Counted from the first letter of the stretch, positions 1 to 9,804 are shown. The stretch is 64,000 nucleotides of DNA from Hyphomicrobiales bacterium (GCA_900473745.1 UCMW01000013.1:1-64000), one strand, 5' to 3'. Notes: generated by a model from the letters alone, not told the origin. Translations and numbers: made by a program.

Positions 1-19
1 GGTCGAAATGGGGGGCAGT

Positions 20-226
20 TCAGTAGTCAACCTTCTCCCACTTTTTTCCTACAGCGTCCGCTGTGAACTCCGGCACCACTTCTGAAGGGTCGAAAACGTC
101 GTAACCAAGTGATCTCAGAAATGGGAGAACTACAGCCGTCTTGACTGCTTCCTCGGTGGCCATCGTACTGGAGTGTGACTTTACGCGCTCGGAAATTGCG
201 CGAAGACTTTCTTCTAGTGTGCTCAT
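20..226 (-). pseudogene. Truncated type I restriction (HsdR N-terminal-like) protein fragment, 68 aa
   Basis: The start at 226 follows a strong GAGGGGGA ribosome site. The product matches the first part of the HsdR N-terminal / restriction endonuclease-like family: a helical lead, then 'VLPFLRSLGYDVFDP', 'EVVPEF' and 'EKVDY'. In intact relatives the EKVDY segment leads straight into the nuclease core (usually EKVDYAI followed by several hundred residues). Here a TGA stop follows the tyrosine, so the catalytic part is missing. It is probably a decayed or recombined remnant of a defence gene, though sequence to the left of the window could change that reading. Family assignment is from motif memory. 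Confidence 0.55.
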
Positions 227-389
227 GTATTCCCCCTCTTGCTGCACCAACGTTACCCAAGGCTGCAATGAGGTCAACAGTTTCAACCAATTTCGGTTTT
301 CGTTGCTCGTGTCGCCAAGGCGTAAGCCCATGGTGGGAAACAATTGCCGCAGCTTGGTTGCGAATCATCACTGGATTGCCTGGCAGACT

Positions 390-421
390 AAAAAGCCCGC
401 CGGATCTCTCCGACGGGCTTT
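390..421 (-). terminator. Intrinsic terminator of the DapA-family gene
   Basis: On the minus strand an AAGCCCGtCGG / CCGgCGGGCTT hairpin is followed by a T-run (the A-run at 390-394 on the plus strand). It lies 26 bases beyond the stop of the DapA-family gene. Confidence 0.8.
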
Positions 422-446
422 CGTCATTCAGGCAAAGCCTCACGCT

Positions 447-1349
447 TCACTTCCCGCCAACCGGCCGGGTCGCCGCCGCCTTCTCGACCATCGCTGTCAC
501 TTCGGCACGGCGAGCGCCTTCGAGCGGCATGCGCGGCATGCGCACGCGTTCGGAGCCGCGGCCCATGATCTGTTCGGCGAGCTTGATCGACTGGACGAGG
601 TCGTGTTCGGCATCGAGATGCAACAACGGCATGAACCAGCGGTAGATGCGGCGGGCTTCCATCCAGTCGCCACGGTCGGCGGCGGCGACGAGCGCCACCG
701 ATTCGGCCGGGAAGGCGCTGGTGAGGCCGGAGACCCAACCCTTGGCGCCGAGCATCAGGCCTTCGAGCGCCACGTCGTCGAGGCCGGCGAAGATGTCGTA
801 ACGGTCGCCGAATGCGTTGATCAGGTCGGTGAAGCGGCGCGGATCGGGCGCGCTTTCCTTGACGGCCTTGATGTTCTTCACGCCGTCGAGCGCTTCCAAC
901 ACTTCCGCGCCGATGTTGACGCGGTAGGCGGGCGGGTTGTTGTAGAGCATGATCGGCAGGCCGGTCGCTTCGGCCACCGTCTTGAAATGGGCGACCAGTT
1001 CATGCGGCTTCGGGACATAGACCATGGCCGGCAGAAGCATCAGGCCGTCGGCGCCGATCTTTTCCGCATCGCGGGCATAAGCCGAGGCGCGGCGGGTGTC
1101 GAATTCCGACACGCCGGTGACGATCGGCACGCGGCCATTCACCACCTCGACGGCGGCCTTCAGGATGGTGCGCTTTTCTTCCGGATCGAGCGAGTTGTTC
1201 TCGCCGCAGGTGCCCATGACGATCAGGCCGTTGACGCCATCGTTGACGAGGGCGTCGAGCACGCGCTGCGTCGCGTCGATATCGACCGAGAGATCTTCAT
1301 GGAATTGAGTCGTTGCGGCGGGAAAAACGCCGTGCCAGCCAGTGGTCAT
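447..1349 (-). CDS. DapA/DHDPS-family lyase or deaminase
   Basis: A 300-residue class I aldolase-fold enzyme of the dihydrodipicolinate synthase / N-acetylneuraminate lyase family. Visible hallmarks are the GTCGE loop (residues 46-50, normally GTTGE), the catalytic Tyr136 in MLYNNP, and the Schiff-base Lys164 in AVKES. It is unlikely to be the housekeeping DapA, because it sits beside a GntR/FCD regulator, which is typical of catabolic members acting on sugar acids or on hydroxyproline-derived pyrroline carboxylates. The substrate cannot be read from sequence. A perfect palindrome (1389-1400) lies about 40 bases upstream of the start and is probably the regulator's operator, so expression is likely substrate-induced. 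Confidence 0.85.
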   Translation of the reverse strand: MTTGWHGVFPAATTQFHEDLSVDIDATQRVLDALVNDGVNGLIVMGTCGENNSLDPEEKRTILKAAVEVVNGRVPIVTGVSEFDTRRASAYARDAEKIGADGLMLLPAMVYVPKPHELVAHFKTVAEATGLPIMLYNNPPAYRVNIGAEVLEALDGVKNIKAVKESAPDPRRFTDLINAFGDRYDIFAGLDDVALEGLMLGAKGWVSGLTSAFPAESVALVAAADRGDWMEARRIYRWFMPLLHLDAEHDLVQSIKLAEQIMGRGSERVRMPRMPLEGARRAEVTAMVEKAAATRPVGGK

Positions 1350-1388
1350 GGGAAGCTCCTGTTAATGAGGTGAATTCAACGTATACAG

Positions 1389-1400
1389 TTTGTCGACAAA
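1389..1400. promoter_or_regulatory. Candidate GntR/FCD operator, palindrome TTTGTCGACAAA
   Basis: A perfect 12-bp palindrome lies between the GntR gene and the DapA-family gene, about 40 bases upstream of the latter's start. The TTGTnnACAA core fits the short inverted repeats bound by FadR/FCD-type GntR proteins. That the neighbouring regulator binds it is inferred from position. Confidence 0.6.
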
Positions 1401-1447
1401 AGCAAGAGGCGTGTTTCAGTGACTGCTGAAACGGGTGATTTGCGGCG

Positions 1448-2188
1448 TCAGAGGTTCGGGAGTTTGGCGGCAGCCGTGATGTTGCGCGCCACGTAATCCT
1501 GGATCTGGCGGACGATCTGGTCGGCATGGGCAATCGACAGCCTGTCCGCCTCCTCCACATCCCCTGAGCGGATCGCCTCGATGATCTTTTCGTGCTCCTC
1601 GACATAGCGGCGCGGCAGACGGTCATCGAAGGTCTGGTAGTAAAGGCGCAGGATCCGGCGCCCCTCGTCCAGCAAGCGGGCGAAGAAGGTTGTGTAGTAG
1701 GGATTGCCGGCGCGCTCGGCGATGGCGACGTGGAATTCTCTGTTCGCCTCGATCATGGCAAAGGCGTCCTGGGCTTCGACCGCCTGGGCGAAGGCTTCCT
1801 GGTGGCGGACGATTTCTGCCATCCAGGCGTCGCCGGAGCGCTGGGCAGCTCCGCGGGTGGTGACCCGGTACATCAGGCAGAGCGCCTCGAAATAGGTCGG
1901 CAGGCTGGAGAAATCGATGACGGCGACGATCGTGTTGCGATTGGGCAGGCTGGTGACAAGACCTTCGGAGGTCAGCCGCAGCAGCGCCTCGCGAATCGGT
2001 GTGCGGGACATGCCGAAATGTTCGGAGAGGCGCGTTTCGTCGAGCGGGCTGCCAGGCGCGCGCTCCATGGTCAGGATCTCCTGGCGCAGCGCCTTGTAGA
2101 CCGATTCGGTGCCGGAGCCGCGGGCGCGCGGCCCCTCGCCCTTCATGGTCTCGGTGTCTGCGCTGCTTGCCTCGTCCATGCCTGTCAT
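1448..2188 (-). CDS. GntR-family (FadR/FCD) transcriptional regulator
   Basis: 246 residues. After a disordered lead of about 25 residues there is a GntR winged helix (about 28-95; 'LSEHFGMSRTPIREALLRLTSEGLV' is the recognition region) followed by an all-helical FCD effector domain containing the metal/effector-binding pattern 'REFHVAIAE...N' and a late His in 'EEHEKII'. It is transcribed in the same direction as the DapA-family gene and upstream of it, with a palindrome in the gap, so it most likely represses that gene until a small carboxylate ligand binds. Confidence 0.9.
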   Translation of the reverse strand: MTGMDEASSADTETMKGEGPRARGSGTESVYKALRQEILTMERAPGSPLDETRLSEHFGMSRTPIREALLRLTSEGLVTSLPNRNTIVAVIDFSSLPTYFEALCLMYRVTTRGAAQRSGDAWMAEIVRHQEAFAQAVEAQDAFAMIEANREFHVAIAERAGNPYYTTFFARLLDEGRRILRLYYQTFDDRLPRRYVEEHEKIIEAIRSGDVEEADRLSIAHADQIVRQIQDYVARNITAAAKLPNL

Positions 2189-2289
2189 CCCGCTCTATCG
2201 GCAACCGCCGCAGCATGCCGTTCGGCGCCAGCACAGCGGCGAACGGTCCCGAAAGTCAAGGCTGGCATTCACGGGGCCGAGTGAGGTCC

Positions 2290-3306
2290 TTACGCTTGGA
2301 GTTCGGGGCGGGCCTCGAGATACCATTCAACGAAGGCCTTCACGCCATCTTCCAGCTTCGTGGTCGGCGTGTAGCCGGTCAGCGCCTGCAGGAGATCGGG
2401 GGCGGCATAGGTGCGCGGCACGTCGCCCTTCTGCATCGGCAGCATGTGGCGGGTTGCCGGCTGGCCGAGCGCTTTTTCCACCATTTCGACGAAGTCCATC
2501 AGGTTTTCCGGCTGGCCGCCGCCGATATTGACCAGGCGGAACGGCGCCTGGCGGGAGAGCGTCTCGATTTTATCGTCGGCAACGCGATTCGATTCGTCCG
2601 GAATAACATGGGAGATGCGCACGATCGCCTCGACGAGATCGTCGATATAGGTGAAGTCGCGGCTCATCTGGCCTTCGCCATAGATCTCGATCGGCTGGTC
2701 GTTGAGCATCAGATCGACGAACTTGAAGAGGGCCATGTCAGGCCGCCCCCAGGGGCCATAGACGGTGAAGAAGCGGAAGGCCGTTGTCGGCGTCTTGTAG
2801 AGATGGGCATGCGCATGCGCCATCAGCTCCATCGACTTCTTGGTGGCGGCATAGATGGTCAGCGGCTCGTCGGCGCGGTCTGTTTCGCGGAAGGGCACCG
2901 TCGGGTTGGCGCCGTAGATCGACGAGGTGGAGGCGAGCATGAGGTGCTTCACCTTGTGGCGCTCGGCAAGCTCGATGATGTTGTAGGAGCCGGTGACGTT
3001 GGATGTCAGATAGGATTGTGGGTTTTCCAGGCTGTAGCGCACGCCCGCCTGGGCCGCGAGATGGATCACCACTTCCGGCTTCGCCGTGGCCATGGCTTCT
3101 TCGACGGCGCGGCGATCCTCCAGCATCGCGATCACCGGCCGGAAAGCCGGATACTGCGCCAATGCTGCATGGCGCATATGCTTGAGCTTGACGTTGTAAT
3201 AAGGCGTCAGGCCGTCGAAGCCGGTGACCTCATGTCCGTCGGCCAGCAGGCGGCGGGCGAGATGAAAGCCGATGAAGCCGGCGGTCCCTGTGATGAAGTA
3301 ATGCAT
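2290..3306 (-). CDS. lpsL: UDP-glucuronate 4-epimerase
   Basis: 338-residue extended SDR / NAD-dependent epimerase that converts UDP-glucuronate to UDP-galacturonate for LPS and other surface polysaccharides. The Rossmann glycine motif is at residues 7-13 (GTAGFIG), the catalytic serine cluster at 127-129, and the YxxxK pair is Tyr152/Lys156. The start at 3306 is two bases from the stop of the upstream UDP-glucose dehydrogenase gene, so both are co-transcribed and act in sequence: the dehydrogenase makes the epimerase's substrate. The lpsL-rkpK adjacency is known from Sinorhizobium meliloti, which supports the symbol. A longer reading frame upstream of this start only overlaps rkpK and was rejected. 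Confidence 0.92.
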   Translation of the reverse strand: MHYFITGTAGFIGFHLARRLLADGHEVTGFDGLTPYYNVKLKHMRHAALAQYPAFRPVIAMLEDRRAVEEAMATAKPEVVIHLAAQAGVRYSLENPQSYLTSNVTGSYNIIELAERHKVKHLMLASTSSIYGANPTVPFRETDRADEPLTIYAATKKSMELMAHAHAHLYKTPTTAFRFFTVYGPWGRPDMALFKFVDLMLNDQPIEIYGEGQMSRDFTYIDDLVEAIVRISHVIPDESNRVADDKIETLSRQAPFRLVNIGGGQPENLMDFVEMVEKALGQPATRHMLPMQKGDVPRTYAAPDLLQALTGYTPTTKLEDGVKAFVEWYLEARPELQA

Positions 3307-3308
3307 GC

Positions 3309-4625
3309 TCAGGTCTTTGCCTTGCGCTTGCCGATCGGAAAATGGGCGAAGCCGTATTTCTCCATCTCCTCCGACTTGTAGATGTTGCGCAGGTCGACGA
3401 TGACGGGCGCCTTCATCTCCTGCTTCAGGCGGCGGAAATCGAGCGCGCGGAACTCGTCCCATTCGGTAACGACCACGATCGCCTCGGCACCGGTTGCGAT
3501 CTCGTATGGATTCTTGCCGTAGGTCACGGGCCCGAGCACGGCCTTGGCCGCCTCCATGCCTTCAGGGTCGAAGACATGGACGTCCGCGCCGCCATCGAGC
3601 AGCGCCTGGATAATGGTGATGGCCGGCGCATCGCGCATGTCATCGGTATTCGGTTTGAAGGTCAGGCCGAGCACGGCGATCTTCTTGCCGCGGACGGTGC
3701 CGTCGCAGGCGGCGATCACCTTGCGGCCCATGGCGCGTTTGCGGTTGTCGTTGATGGCAACGGTGGTCTCGATCAGCCGCATGGGGCTGCCAAAGTCCTG
3801 GGCCGTCTTGACCAGCGCCAGCGTGTCCTTCGGGAAGCAGGAGCCGCCATAGCCGGGACCGGCATGCAGGAACTTGTCGCCGATGCGCTTGTCCATGCCG
3901 ATGCCCTTGGCAACCTTCTGCACATCCGCGCCGATATGTTCGCAGAGATCGGCAATCTCGTTGATGAAGGTGATCTTCATCGCGAGGAAGGCATTGGCGG
4001 CATATTTGATCAGTTCGGAGGTCCGGCGTTCGCAGAAGTAGAGCGGCGCTTCGTTGAGGTAGAGCGGGCGGTAGACTTCCCGCATGAGTTCGGTGGCGCG
4101 TTCGTCGCCCGTGCCTATGACGATGCGGTCTGGACGCTTGAAGTCGGAGATGGCCGCACCTTCGCGGAGGAATTCGGGGTTCGAGACGACGGCGATGTCC
4201 TTCTCGGGGAATTCTTCACGGAAGATGCGCTCGATCTCGTCACCGGTGCCGACCGGTACGGTGGACTTTGTGACGACGACCGTGAAGCCGGTCACGGCGG
4301 CAGCAATCTCGCGAGCGGCGGCGTAGACATAGGTGAGGTCGGCATGGCCGTCACCACGGCGGGACGGCGTGCCGACGGCGATGAAGACGACATCGGCGTT
4401 TGCGACCGGGCCTGCCAGATCAAGCGAGAAGCTCAAACGGCCGGAGGCGCGGTTATGCGCAATGATCGCATCCAGGCCTGGCTCGAAGATCGGCACCTCG
4501 CCGCGCTCCAGCGCCTCGACCTTCTCGGTCGACTTGTCGACACAGATCACCTCGTGACCGAAATCCGCCAGACAGGCTCCCGACACCAGGCCGACATAAC
4601 CCGAACCGATCATCACAATGCGCAT
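3309..4625 (-). CDS. rkpK: UDP-glucose 6-dehydrogenase
   Basis: 438 residues. Oxidises UDP-glucose to UDP-glucuronate with two NAD+. The N-terminal NAD-binding motif GSGYVG is at residues 7-12, the central helix bears '[11 protein letters not shown]', and the catalytic Cys263 sits in GGSCFPKD. The C-terminal UDP-binding domain includes '[15 protein letters not shown]'. It is the first gene of the two-gene unit with lpsL. The gap of about 200 bases upstream (4626-4828) probably holds its promoter, but no clear -35/-10 pair stood out. In rhizobia this enzyme feeds K-antigen, LPS and acidic exopolysaccharide synthesis. Confidence 0.95.
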   Translation of the reverse strand: MRIVMIGSGYVGLVSGACLADFGHEVICVDKSTEKVEALERGEVPIFEPGLDAIIAHNRASGRLSFSLDLAGPVANADVVFIAVGTPSRRGDGHADLTYVYAAAREIAAAVTGFTVVVTKSTVPVGTGDEIERIFREEFPEKDIAVVSNPEFLREGAAISDFKRPDRIVIGTGDERATELMREVYRPLYLNEAPLYFCERRTSELIKYAANAFLAMKITFINEIADLCEHIGADVQKVAKGIGMDKRIGDKFLHAGPGYGGSCFPKDTLALVKTAQDFGSPMRLIETTVAINDNRKRAMGRKVIAACDGTVRGKKIAVLGLTFKPNTDDMRDAPAITIIQALLDGGADVHVFDPEGMEAAKAVLGPVTYGKNPYEIATGAEAIVVVTEWDEFRALDFRRLKQEMKAPVIVDLRNIYKSEEMEKYGFAHFPIGKRKAKT

Positions 4626-4828
4626 TCAACACCTATATCGACTAAATATTGCACCCGAGCCCACGGCTTTGCCGGTTGTGGAGCATAAAACACGACACAG
4701 AGATGACAAACCGTGAACGCCAACAGCGTTCTGCGATGAAACTGAACAAAGTCGTAAGTTTGCCGCGCCCCGAGTGGTTCAGCCGCCGATCTAACGGCCG
4801 GCTACAGATCTGTCAAAGACAGGAGCGC

Positions 4829-6154
4829 TCAGGTCTTGCCTTCAACGCTCGAACGCAGTCTTTGATGGGCCGCCTCATCGAGGGAAAAATTCCACATCAA
4901 CGCTATGGCCGCGAGTTTGGGGAGAATGGGCAGGAAGGCGTAGAGCGCGGTCAGCGTGGTCAGTGCCTCCGGGGTCTGGGTCGCGGTCTGGTCGCCGATG
5001 AAGCCGGCGAGATCGAGGAGCGGGAAGACGACCCCTGCGGAAAGGGCGACCGCAAGCTTGGTGATGAAACTCCAGGCCGCGAAATAGAGGCCGGAGCGCT
5101 GTTCGCCTGACGAGACCGTATCATTGTCGATGACATCGGCCTGAATCGCCGGGGGCAGCGTCAGGTCGAAGCCGAGCAGAAGGCCAGTGACGACGCAGAC
5201 GAGGGTGAAGGCGAGAACATCACCCTCCCCGAGGAAGCCGGCGACCGAGAAGACGGCGCAGGCGAGGATCATGGCGAAGCACCAGGCGCGGTGTTTGCCA
5301 AGGCGTTTGGCAGTTGCGACGGCCAGGGGGACGCCGGCGATGGCGCAGAGGAAATAGGTGAAGAGCAGCGGGCCCTGCATGGCGGGAGCACCGAGGCGCT
5401 GGCCGACGAAATAGATGAAGAGCGATGCGGGGATCGCATTGGCAAAGCTGTTCAGCAGGAAGGCTGAGGCCAGCCGCAGGAAGGGGCCGTTGGCACGCAG
5501 ATGGCGGAAGCCCTCCCGCAAGGACAGCTTGCGCCGGGAGAAGTCAACCGGCTCGGGCACATTCGCCACGGCAAGCAGGCCCGCGAGAGGCAGGGCAACG
5601 GCGATGAAAACAGCGATCCAGGCAAGGCCATGGAAACCGACAGCCGTATCCAGGCCGCCGACGAAGGGCAACGTGATGGCGATCAGCGAGCCGACGAGGG
5701 TCGCCCCTTCCCGCCAGGCGGAGAGCTTGACGCGGGCCTGGTAGCCGGTTGCGAGTTCCGCCCCCCAGGCCGTGTAGGGCAGCAGGGACCAGGTCGCACC
5801 GATGGAGAGCGCCACGCCCCAGAAGGCGAGATAGCCGATGCCGGCATCTTCGGGTGGCCAGAAGAGCATGAAGGCCGCGAGCGCCGTCAACGGCGTCGAG
5901 ATCAGAAAGAAGAAGCGGCGGCGACCGAAGCGCGAGCGCACCCGATCGGAAAGCCAGCCGAACAGCGGATCGGTGATCGCATCGATCAGGCGGATACCGA
6001 GCAGCACGGCCCCGATCGTCGCCAGCGACATGGCGAAGTGGTCGGCATAGAATGTCGGCAATACGATGTAGAAAGGAAGCGCGATCGCAGCCATGGGTAT
6101 CGCCGGAAGCGCGTAAAAAGCGAGGCGCGCGGAGGCCGGGGCTTGGTCTGTCAT
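4829..6154 (-). CDS. MFS transporter of the GPH (MelB-like) sugar:cation symporter type
   Basis: About 440 residues with roughly 12 hydrophobic segments. The 'GWLSDRVRSRFGRRRFFF' loop between helices 2 and 3 and the preceding 'RLIDAITDPLFG' are the characteristic MelB/GPH signature, in which the aspartates bind the coupling cation. The start at 6154 begins MTDQAPASARL directly before helix 1. Upstream in-frame sequence is non-membrane and overlaps the next gene. The substrate is not evident, and no sugar catabolic gene is adjacent. Confidence 0.85.
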   Translation of the reverse strand: MTDQAPASARLAFYALPAIPMAAIALPFYIVLPTFYADHFAMSLATIGAVLLGIRLIDAITDPLFGWLSDRVRSRFGRRRFFFLISTPLTALAAFMLFWPPEDAGIGYLAFWGVALSIGATWSLLPYTAWGAELATGYQARVKLSAWREGATLVGSLIAITLPFVGGLDTAVGFHGLAWIAVFIAVALPLAGLLAVANVPEPVDFSRRKLSLREGFRHLRANGPFLRLASAFLLNSFANAIPASLFIYFVGQRLGAPAMQGPLLFTYFLCAIAGVPLAVATAKRLGKHRAWCFAMILACAVFSVAGFLGEGDVLAFTLVCVVTGLLLGFDLTLPPAIQADVIDNDTVSSGEQRSGLYFAAWSFITKLAVALSAGVVFPLLDLAGFIGDQTATQTPEALTTLTALYAFLPILPKLAAIALMWNFSLDEAAHQRLRSSVEGKT

Positions 6155-6186
6155 GGGTGTCCGATCACTGGTGTGTCTGGAGTGGT

Positions 6187-6351
6187 CTACGGCTTGTCGG
6201 CGCTTCCGGTTTTGCCGGTTTGGCGGCATCGTTCGGAACAGTAGACGACGTTCTCCCAGTCCCGCTCCCACTTCTTGCGCCAGGCAAAGGGTTTGCGGCA
6301 GACGGGACAGGTTTTCTGGGGCAGATCGCCCTTGCGGATCATCTTCGGCAT
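6187..6351 (-). CDS. DUF2256-family small zinc-finger-like protein
   Basis: 54 residues from the start [11 protein letters not shown]. It carries [10 protein letters not shown], a basic/aromatic middle ([12 protein letters not shown]) and VYCSERC, that is a CxxC...CxxxC arrangement expected to bind one zinc ion. This matches the DUF2256 family, often found next to photolyase-like or unrelated genes; its function is unknown. It lies just upstream of the MFS gene on the same strand and may share a transcript with it. Confidence 0.8.
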   Translation of the reverse strand: MPKMIRKGDLPQKTCPVCRKPFAWRKKWERDWENVVYCSERCRQTGKTGSADKP

Positions 6352-6488
6352 TCGTGTCTCTCGCTTCCTGCGATGCAATTCGCATCCGGGGTAGCAATGG
6401 ATCACTTCAAGACAATCAAGCAGTTGAAGCTTGCCACCCCCTGCCCCACTTGCTAGCTCGAAACCGCAATCACGGGAGAGACATCACG

Positions 6489-7475
6489 ATGCGAGAACAT
6501 TCATTCGGCCGGACGGAATTTACCGTCAGCGATATCGGCTTCGGCGCCTGGCAGATCGGCGGATCCTGGGGCGAAGTGTCGGAGGCCGACGGCAGGGCAG
6601 CGCTCAATGCGGCGCTCGATGCCGGCATGACCTTCATCGACACCGCAGACGTCTATGGCGACGGTCGGTCCGAGAAGATCATCGCCGAGGTGCTGAAGGC
6701 GCGTGGCGGCAAGCGGCCGATGGTGGCGTCCAAGGCCGGTCGGAGGCTCAACCCGCATGTGGCCGACGGTTACACCAAGGCGAATATCGAGGCCTTCATC
6801 GATCGGTCGCTGAAGAACCTCGAGATCGACAGCCTCGACCTCGTGCAGCTGCACTGCCCGCCGACAGACGTCTACTATCGTCAGGAGATGTTCGAGGGGC
6901 TCGAAGAGATCCGCAAGGCCGGCAAGATCAAGCATTACGGTGTTTCGGTTGAAAAGGTCGAGGAAGCGCTGAAGGCGATCGAATATCCGGGCGTCGTCTC
7001 GGTGCAGATCATCTTCAACATGTTCCGCCAGCGCCCGGCTGCCCTCTTCTTCCAGGAAGCCAAGCGCCGCAACGTCGCGGTCATCGCGCGCGTGCCGCTG
7101 GCAAGCGGACTACTGTCGGGCAAGATCACGGCTGCCACGCAGTTTGCGGCCGAAGACCATCGCAACTTCAACCGCAATGGCGAAGCCTTCGATGTGGGCG
7201 AGACCTTTGCCGGCGTTCCCTTCGATACGGGCCTCGCAGCGGTTGAGGAAGTGCGTAAGCTGGCCCCCGCTGGTGCTTCCATGGCACAGTTCGCACTCCG
7301 CTGGATCCTGATGCACGAGGCCGTCACCGTCGTCATCCCCGGTGCCCGCAACGGCGAGCAGGCGAAAGCGAATGCCGCTGCCTCCGATCTTGCGGCCCTG
7401 TCTGCCGATGTCATGGCGGCGTCGCGCGAGGTCTATGAGCGGCTGATCGCGCCGCATGTGCACCATCGCTGGTAA
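6489..7475 (+). CDS. Aldo/keto reductase
   Basis: 328-residue (alpha/beta)8 NADPH-dependent oxidoreductase. The complete catalytic tetrad is visible: Asp51 and Tyr56 (DTADVYGDGRSE), Lys82 (VASKAG) and His122 (QLHCPP). The late 'VIPGARNGEQAKAN' segment is the usual 2'-phosphate-binding region for NADPH. The start at 6489 follows a GGGAGAG ribosome site. It is monocistronic, with a divergent neighbour upstream and a shared terminator downstream. The physiological carbonyl substrate is not deducible. Confidence 0.92.
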   Translation: MREHSFGRTEFTVSDIGFGAWQIGGSWGEVSEADGRAALNAALDAGMTFIDTADVYGDGRSEKIIAEVLKARGGKRPMVASKAGRRLNPHVADGYTKANIEAFIDRSLKNLEIDSLDLVQLHCPPTDVYYRQEMFEGLEEIRKAGKIKHYGVSVEKVEEALKAIEYPGVVSVQIIFNMFRQRPAALFFQEAKRRNVAVIARVPLASGLLSGKITAATQFAAEDHRNFNRNGEAFDVGETFAGVPFDTGLAAVEEVRKLAPAGASMAQFALRWILMHEAVTVVIPGARNGEQAKANAAASDLAALSADVMAASREVYERLIAPHVHHRW

Positions 7476-7496
7476 GACGCTACAGCTTTCAAAGAA

Positions 7497-7534
7497 AGAG
7501 GCCGGGTGAGCGATCACCCGGCCTCCTTTGTTTT
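7497..7534. terminator. Bidirectional intrinsic terminator
   Basis: A perfect GGCCGGGTGA / TCACCCGGCC stem with a GCGA loop, flanked by a T-rich run on the plus side and an A-rich run on the other. It separates the convergent aldo/keto reductase and phytase-like genes. Confidence 0.85.
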
Positions 7535-7553
7535 ACGTGCTCTGATCTTTCGA

Positions 7554-9752
7554 TCAGTTGGTGCCCTGCACGTTCACTTCCCAGAAGAGCGTCTCGCCAG
7601 ACGAGTCATCCACACCGTCGTTGTCGGTCACGGCGAAGGCCTTGCCCGAGGCGTCGAAGGCAAAACCTTCGAGCTTGTCGACGACGTAGCCGTTCGTGGC
7701 AGCTTTCAGGTCCGGAATGAAGTCGTGGACTTCTTCCTTGGTGACCGTCGGAAGCTCTTCGCCAATCTTGCCAGGCTTCAGGTCAGCGATGGCGACGCGG
7801 TAGAGCTTCTTCAGCTTCGCGTTGTCACCCACCTGATTGTCGCGCTCGACGATGTAGACGTGGTCGCCATGAGCGGTGATTTCCGACAGGCCAACCCAGC
7901 CTTCACCAGCCGCCTCCAGCGGATAGCGAACGGCGCCCCATTCCTTGGACTTGGGGTTATAGGAGAGGAGTTTGACGGCACCCTTCTCGTCGTCACCCCA
8001 TTCGCGCTGAACCGCCATCCAGAGCGTCATCTCGTCGCCCGAGCCGATGGCGGTGATGCCTTCCAGGCCGAAGCGGGTCTGGCCAGCAAGCAGTTCAGCG
8101 GGGAAGCCGATCTCGGTCTTGATCTCGCCCTTGGCATCGACGTGGTAGAGGCCATGGCCGACGAGCTTTGCCGGGTCGCCTTCAGAAGCGAGCCAGAAAC
8201 CGCCTTCGCCATCCAGCGTGATGCCTTCGATGTCGAGCTTCTGGGCAGCGGAGCCGCCGCGGGTGATCGGCAAAGCCGTAGTGATAACGGCCGGCTTCTG
8301 CGTTGCGTCGATCGTGAAGATCGAGGGCTGCATGGCGTAGAAGCTGTCGTTGACGGCGTAGAGCGTGCCGGCCTTTTCTGCATCGCCGACGAGGCCCGAG
8401 AGAGCGCCCCAACCGATCGGTGCGCCATCGACCATGGCAGACTGGATCATCGGATAGGCAGGCGTGCCTTCGGCCAACTCATAGAGCATGACGTGCGAAC
8501 GCGGACCGCCGTCTTCGCCGAGGTCGACTTCGTTGGCGGTGACCAGCAGGTTGCGCGAGGGGATGGCGACAGCGCCTTCCGGCGAGACGCCCGACGGCAG
8601 TAGCTGGGTGAGTTGCGGCTCCGCACCGATATCCTTGTAGACGCCGACGATCGAGGAGCGCTCGGACAAGACGAAGAAGTAGTTCTGGTCACCGAAGGTC
8701 GCAGCTTCCAGGCCTTCCGGCTCGATGCCCTTGGAACGGGCGCGCTTGTCGGGGAAGTGGCCGATCTGGGCGATCGCCATTTCGAGCGAGGCACCTGATT
8801 CGTAGGCGACCTTGCCGGTCTTGTCGAAGATGGTGAAGCTGCGCGAGCCGCCGTTCCAGTCACCTTCGTTGGCAACGACCAGGCGGTTGTCGTCGAGCCA
8901 CTTCACAGCGTCGGGCTCGCGCGGAACGCCTTCCTTGGTGCCGGAGAACTTCAGAGCGCCGTCCGATTTGGTGTCGATGCCGGTGAGATCGACGGTGCCG
9001 GCTGAGAAGTGTGCCTTCACCTCGCCCGTTTTGCCGTCGACGATGGCGATGTGGTTGTTCTCCTGCAGCGTGACGGCGATTTCGCCAAGGCTGTTGATCG
9101 CGACGAATTCCGGCTCTGGATCTTCTGGGGCGACTTCGGCGAGACCGGTCAATGCGACGCGTTTGACGCTGCCGCAATCGGCAACGCCATCCTTCAGCGC
9201 GACGATCACGAGGTCACCGGCCGGCATCTGCGGCAGGGCGCCGTCGTTGACCTCCTCGTCACGCTCGTTCTCGATCGCAATTGCGACGAAAGAGCCGTCC
9301 TTGGAAACCGCGACGGAGTCCGGCTGACCGCCGATGTCGCAGGTGGCGTCGACAGTCTTAGTAGCGATGTCGACGACGGCGAGTTTGCCGGACGGGCTGG
9401 TGAAGCTCTCGGACGTGTTGACGCCGACGAGAACCTTAGGTCCCGCTACGGAAACGGATGTCGGCTCGCCGTCCATCATCAGCGCGCCGGCAGCCTTGGG
9501 TGCCTTGGCGTCGGTGATGTCGATGAAGCCGATGCCGCCGAGCGGACTGTCGGAATAGATGAGCGTGTTGCCGTCTTCCGAGGCCGTGACGATCTCGGCC
9601 GAAGTCGTGGACAACTTTTCCTTGTCGGCCGGCAGATTGGCGGCGACCGGGAAAGTGGCGATGCGGTTGAACACCTGTTCGGCAGCGGCCGGCAGGGCCA
9701 CGGATGCGAAGAGCGCCGCCGTCAGGGCGACGCGGGAGAGACCATGGGTCAT
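7554..9752 (-). CDS. Secreted phytase-like esterase with beta-propeller N-terminus
   Basis: 732 residues starting with a clear Sec signal peptide (MTHGLSRVALTAALFA..ALPAAAE), so it is periplasmic or secreted. The first half resembles YVTN/WD-like propeller repeats ('GQPDSVAVSKDGSFVAIAIEN'), and the second half fits the 'esterase-like activity of phytase' family, with motifs such as GIEPEGLEAA and LDIEGITLDGEGG. Expected role: hydrolysis of organic phosphate esters. The start at 9752 follows GGAGGTTTCCC. A perfect Pho box lies 53-70 bases upstream, so it is very likely induced by phosphate starvation through PhoB. The exact substrate is unknown. Confidence 0.85.
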   Translation of the reverse strand: MTHGLSRVALTAALFASVALPAAAEQVFNRIATFPVAANLPADKEKLSTTSAEIVTASEDGNTLIYSDSPLGGIGFIDITDAKAPKAAGALMMDGEPTSVSVAGPKVLVGVNTSESFTSPSGKLAVVDIATKTVDATCDIGGQPDSVAVSKDGSFVAIAIENERDEEVNDGALPQMPAGDLVIVALKDGVADCGSVKRVALTGLAEVAPEDPEPEFVAINSLGEIAVTLQENNHIAIVDGKTGEVKAHFSAGTVDLTGIDTKSDGALKFSGTKEGVPREPDAVKWLDDNRLVVANEGDWNGGSRSFTIFDKTGKVAYESGASLEMAIAQIGHFPDKRARSKGIEPEGLEAATFGDQNYFFVLSERSSIVGVYKDIGAEPQLTQLLPSGVSPEGAVAIPSRNLLVTANEVDLGEDGGPRSHVMLYELAEGTPAYPMIQSAMVDGAPIGWGALSGLVGDAEKAGTLYAVNDSFYAMQPSIFTIDATQKPAVITTALPITRGGSAAQKLDIEGITLDGEGGFWLASEGDPAKLVGHGLYHVDAKGEIKTEIGFPAELLAGQTRFGLEGITAIGSGDEMTLWMAVQREWGDDEKGAVKLLSYNPKSKEWGAVRYPLEAAGEGWVGLSEITAHGDHVYIVERDNQVGDNAKLKKLYRVAIADLKPGKIGEELPTVTKEEVHDFIPDLKAATNGYVVDKLEGFAFDASGKAFAVTDNDGVDDSSGETLFWEVNVQGTN

Positions 9753-9804
9753 CGGGAAACCTCCAGTATCCAGAAATGGAACAGGAGGTTTCTGAGCCAG
9801 TCCG

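Noticed and set aside
141..1373. Long plus-strand open frame opposite the DapA-family gene
   Set aside because: It is an antisense reading of a high-G+C gene with no family features, and such shadows occur opposite nearly every gene here.
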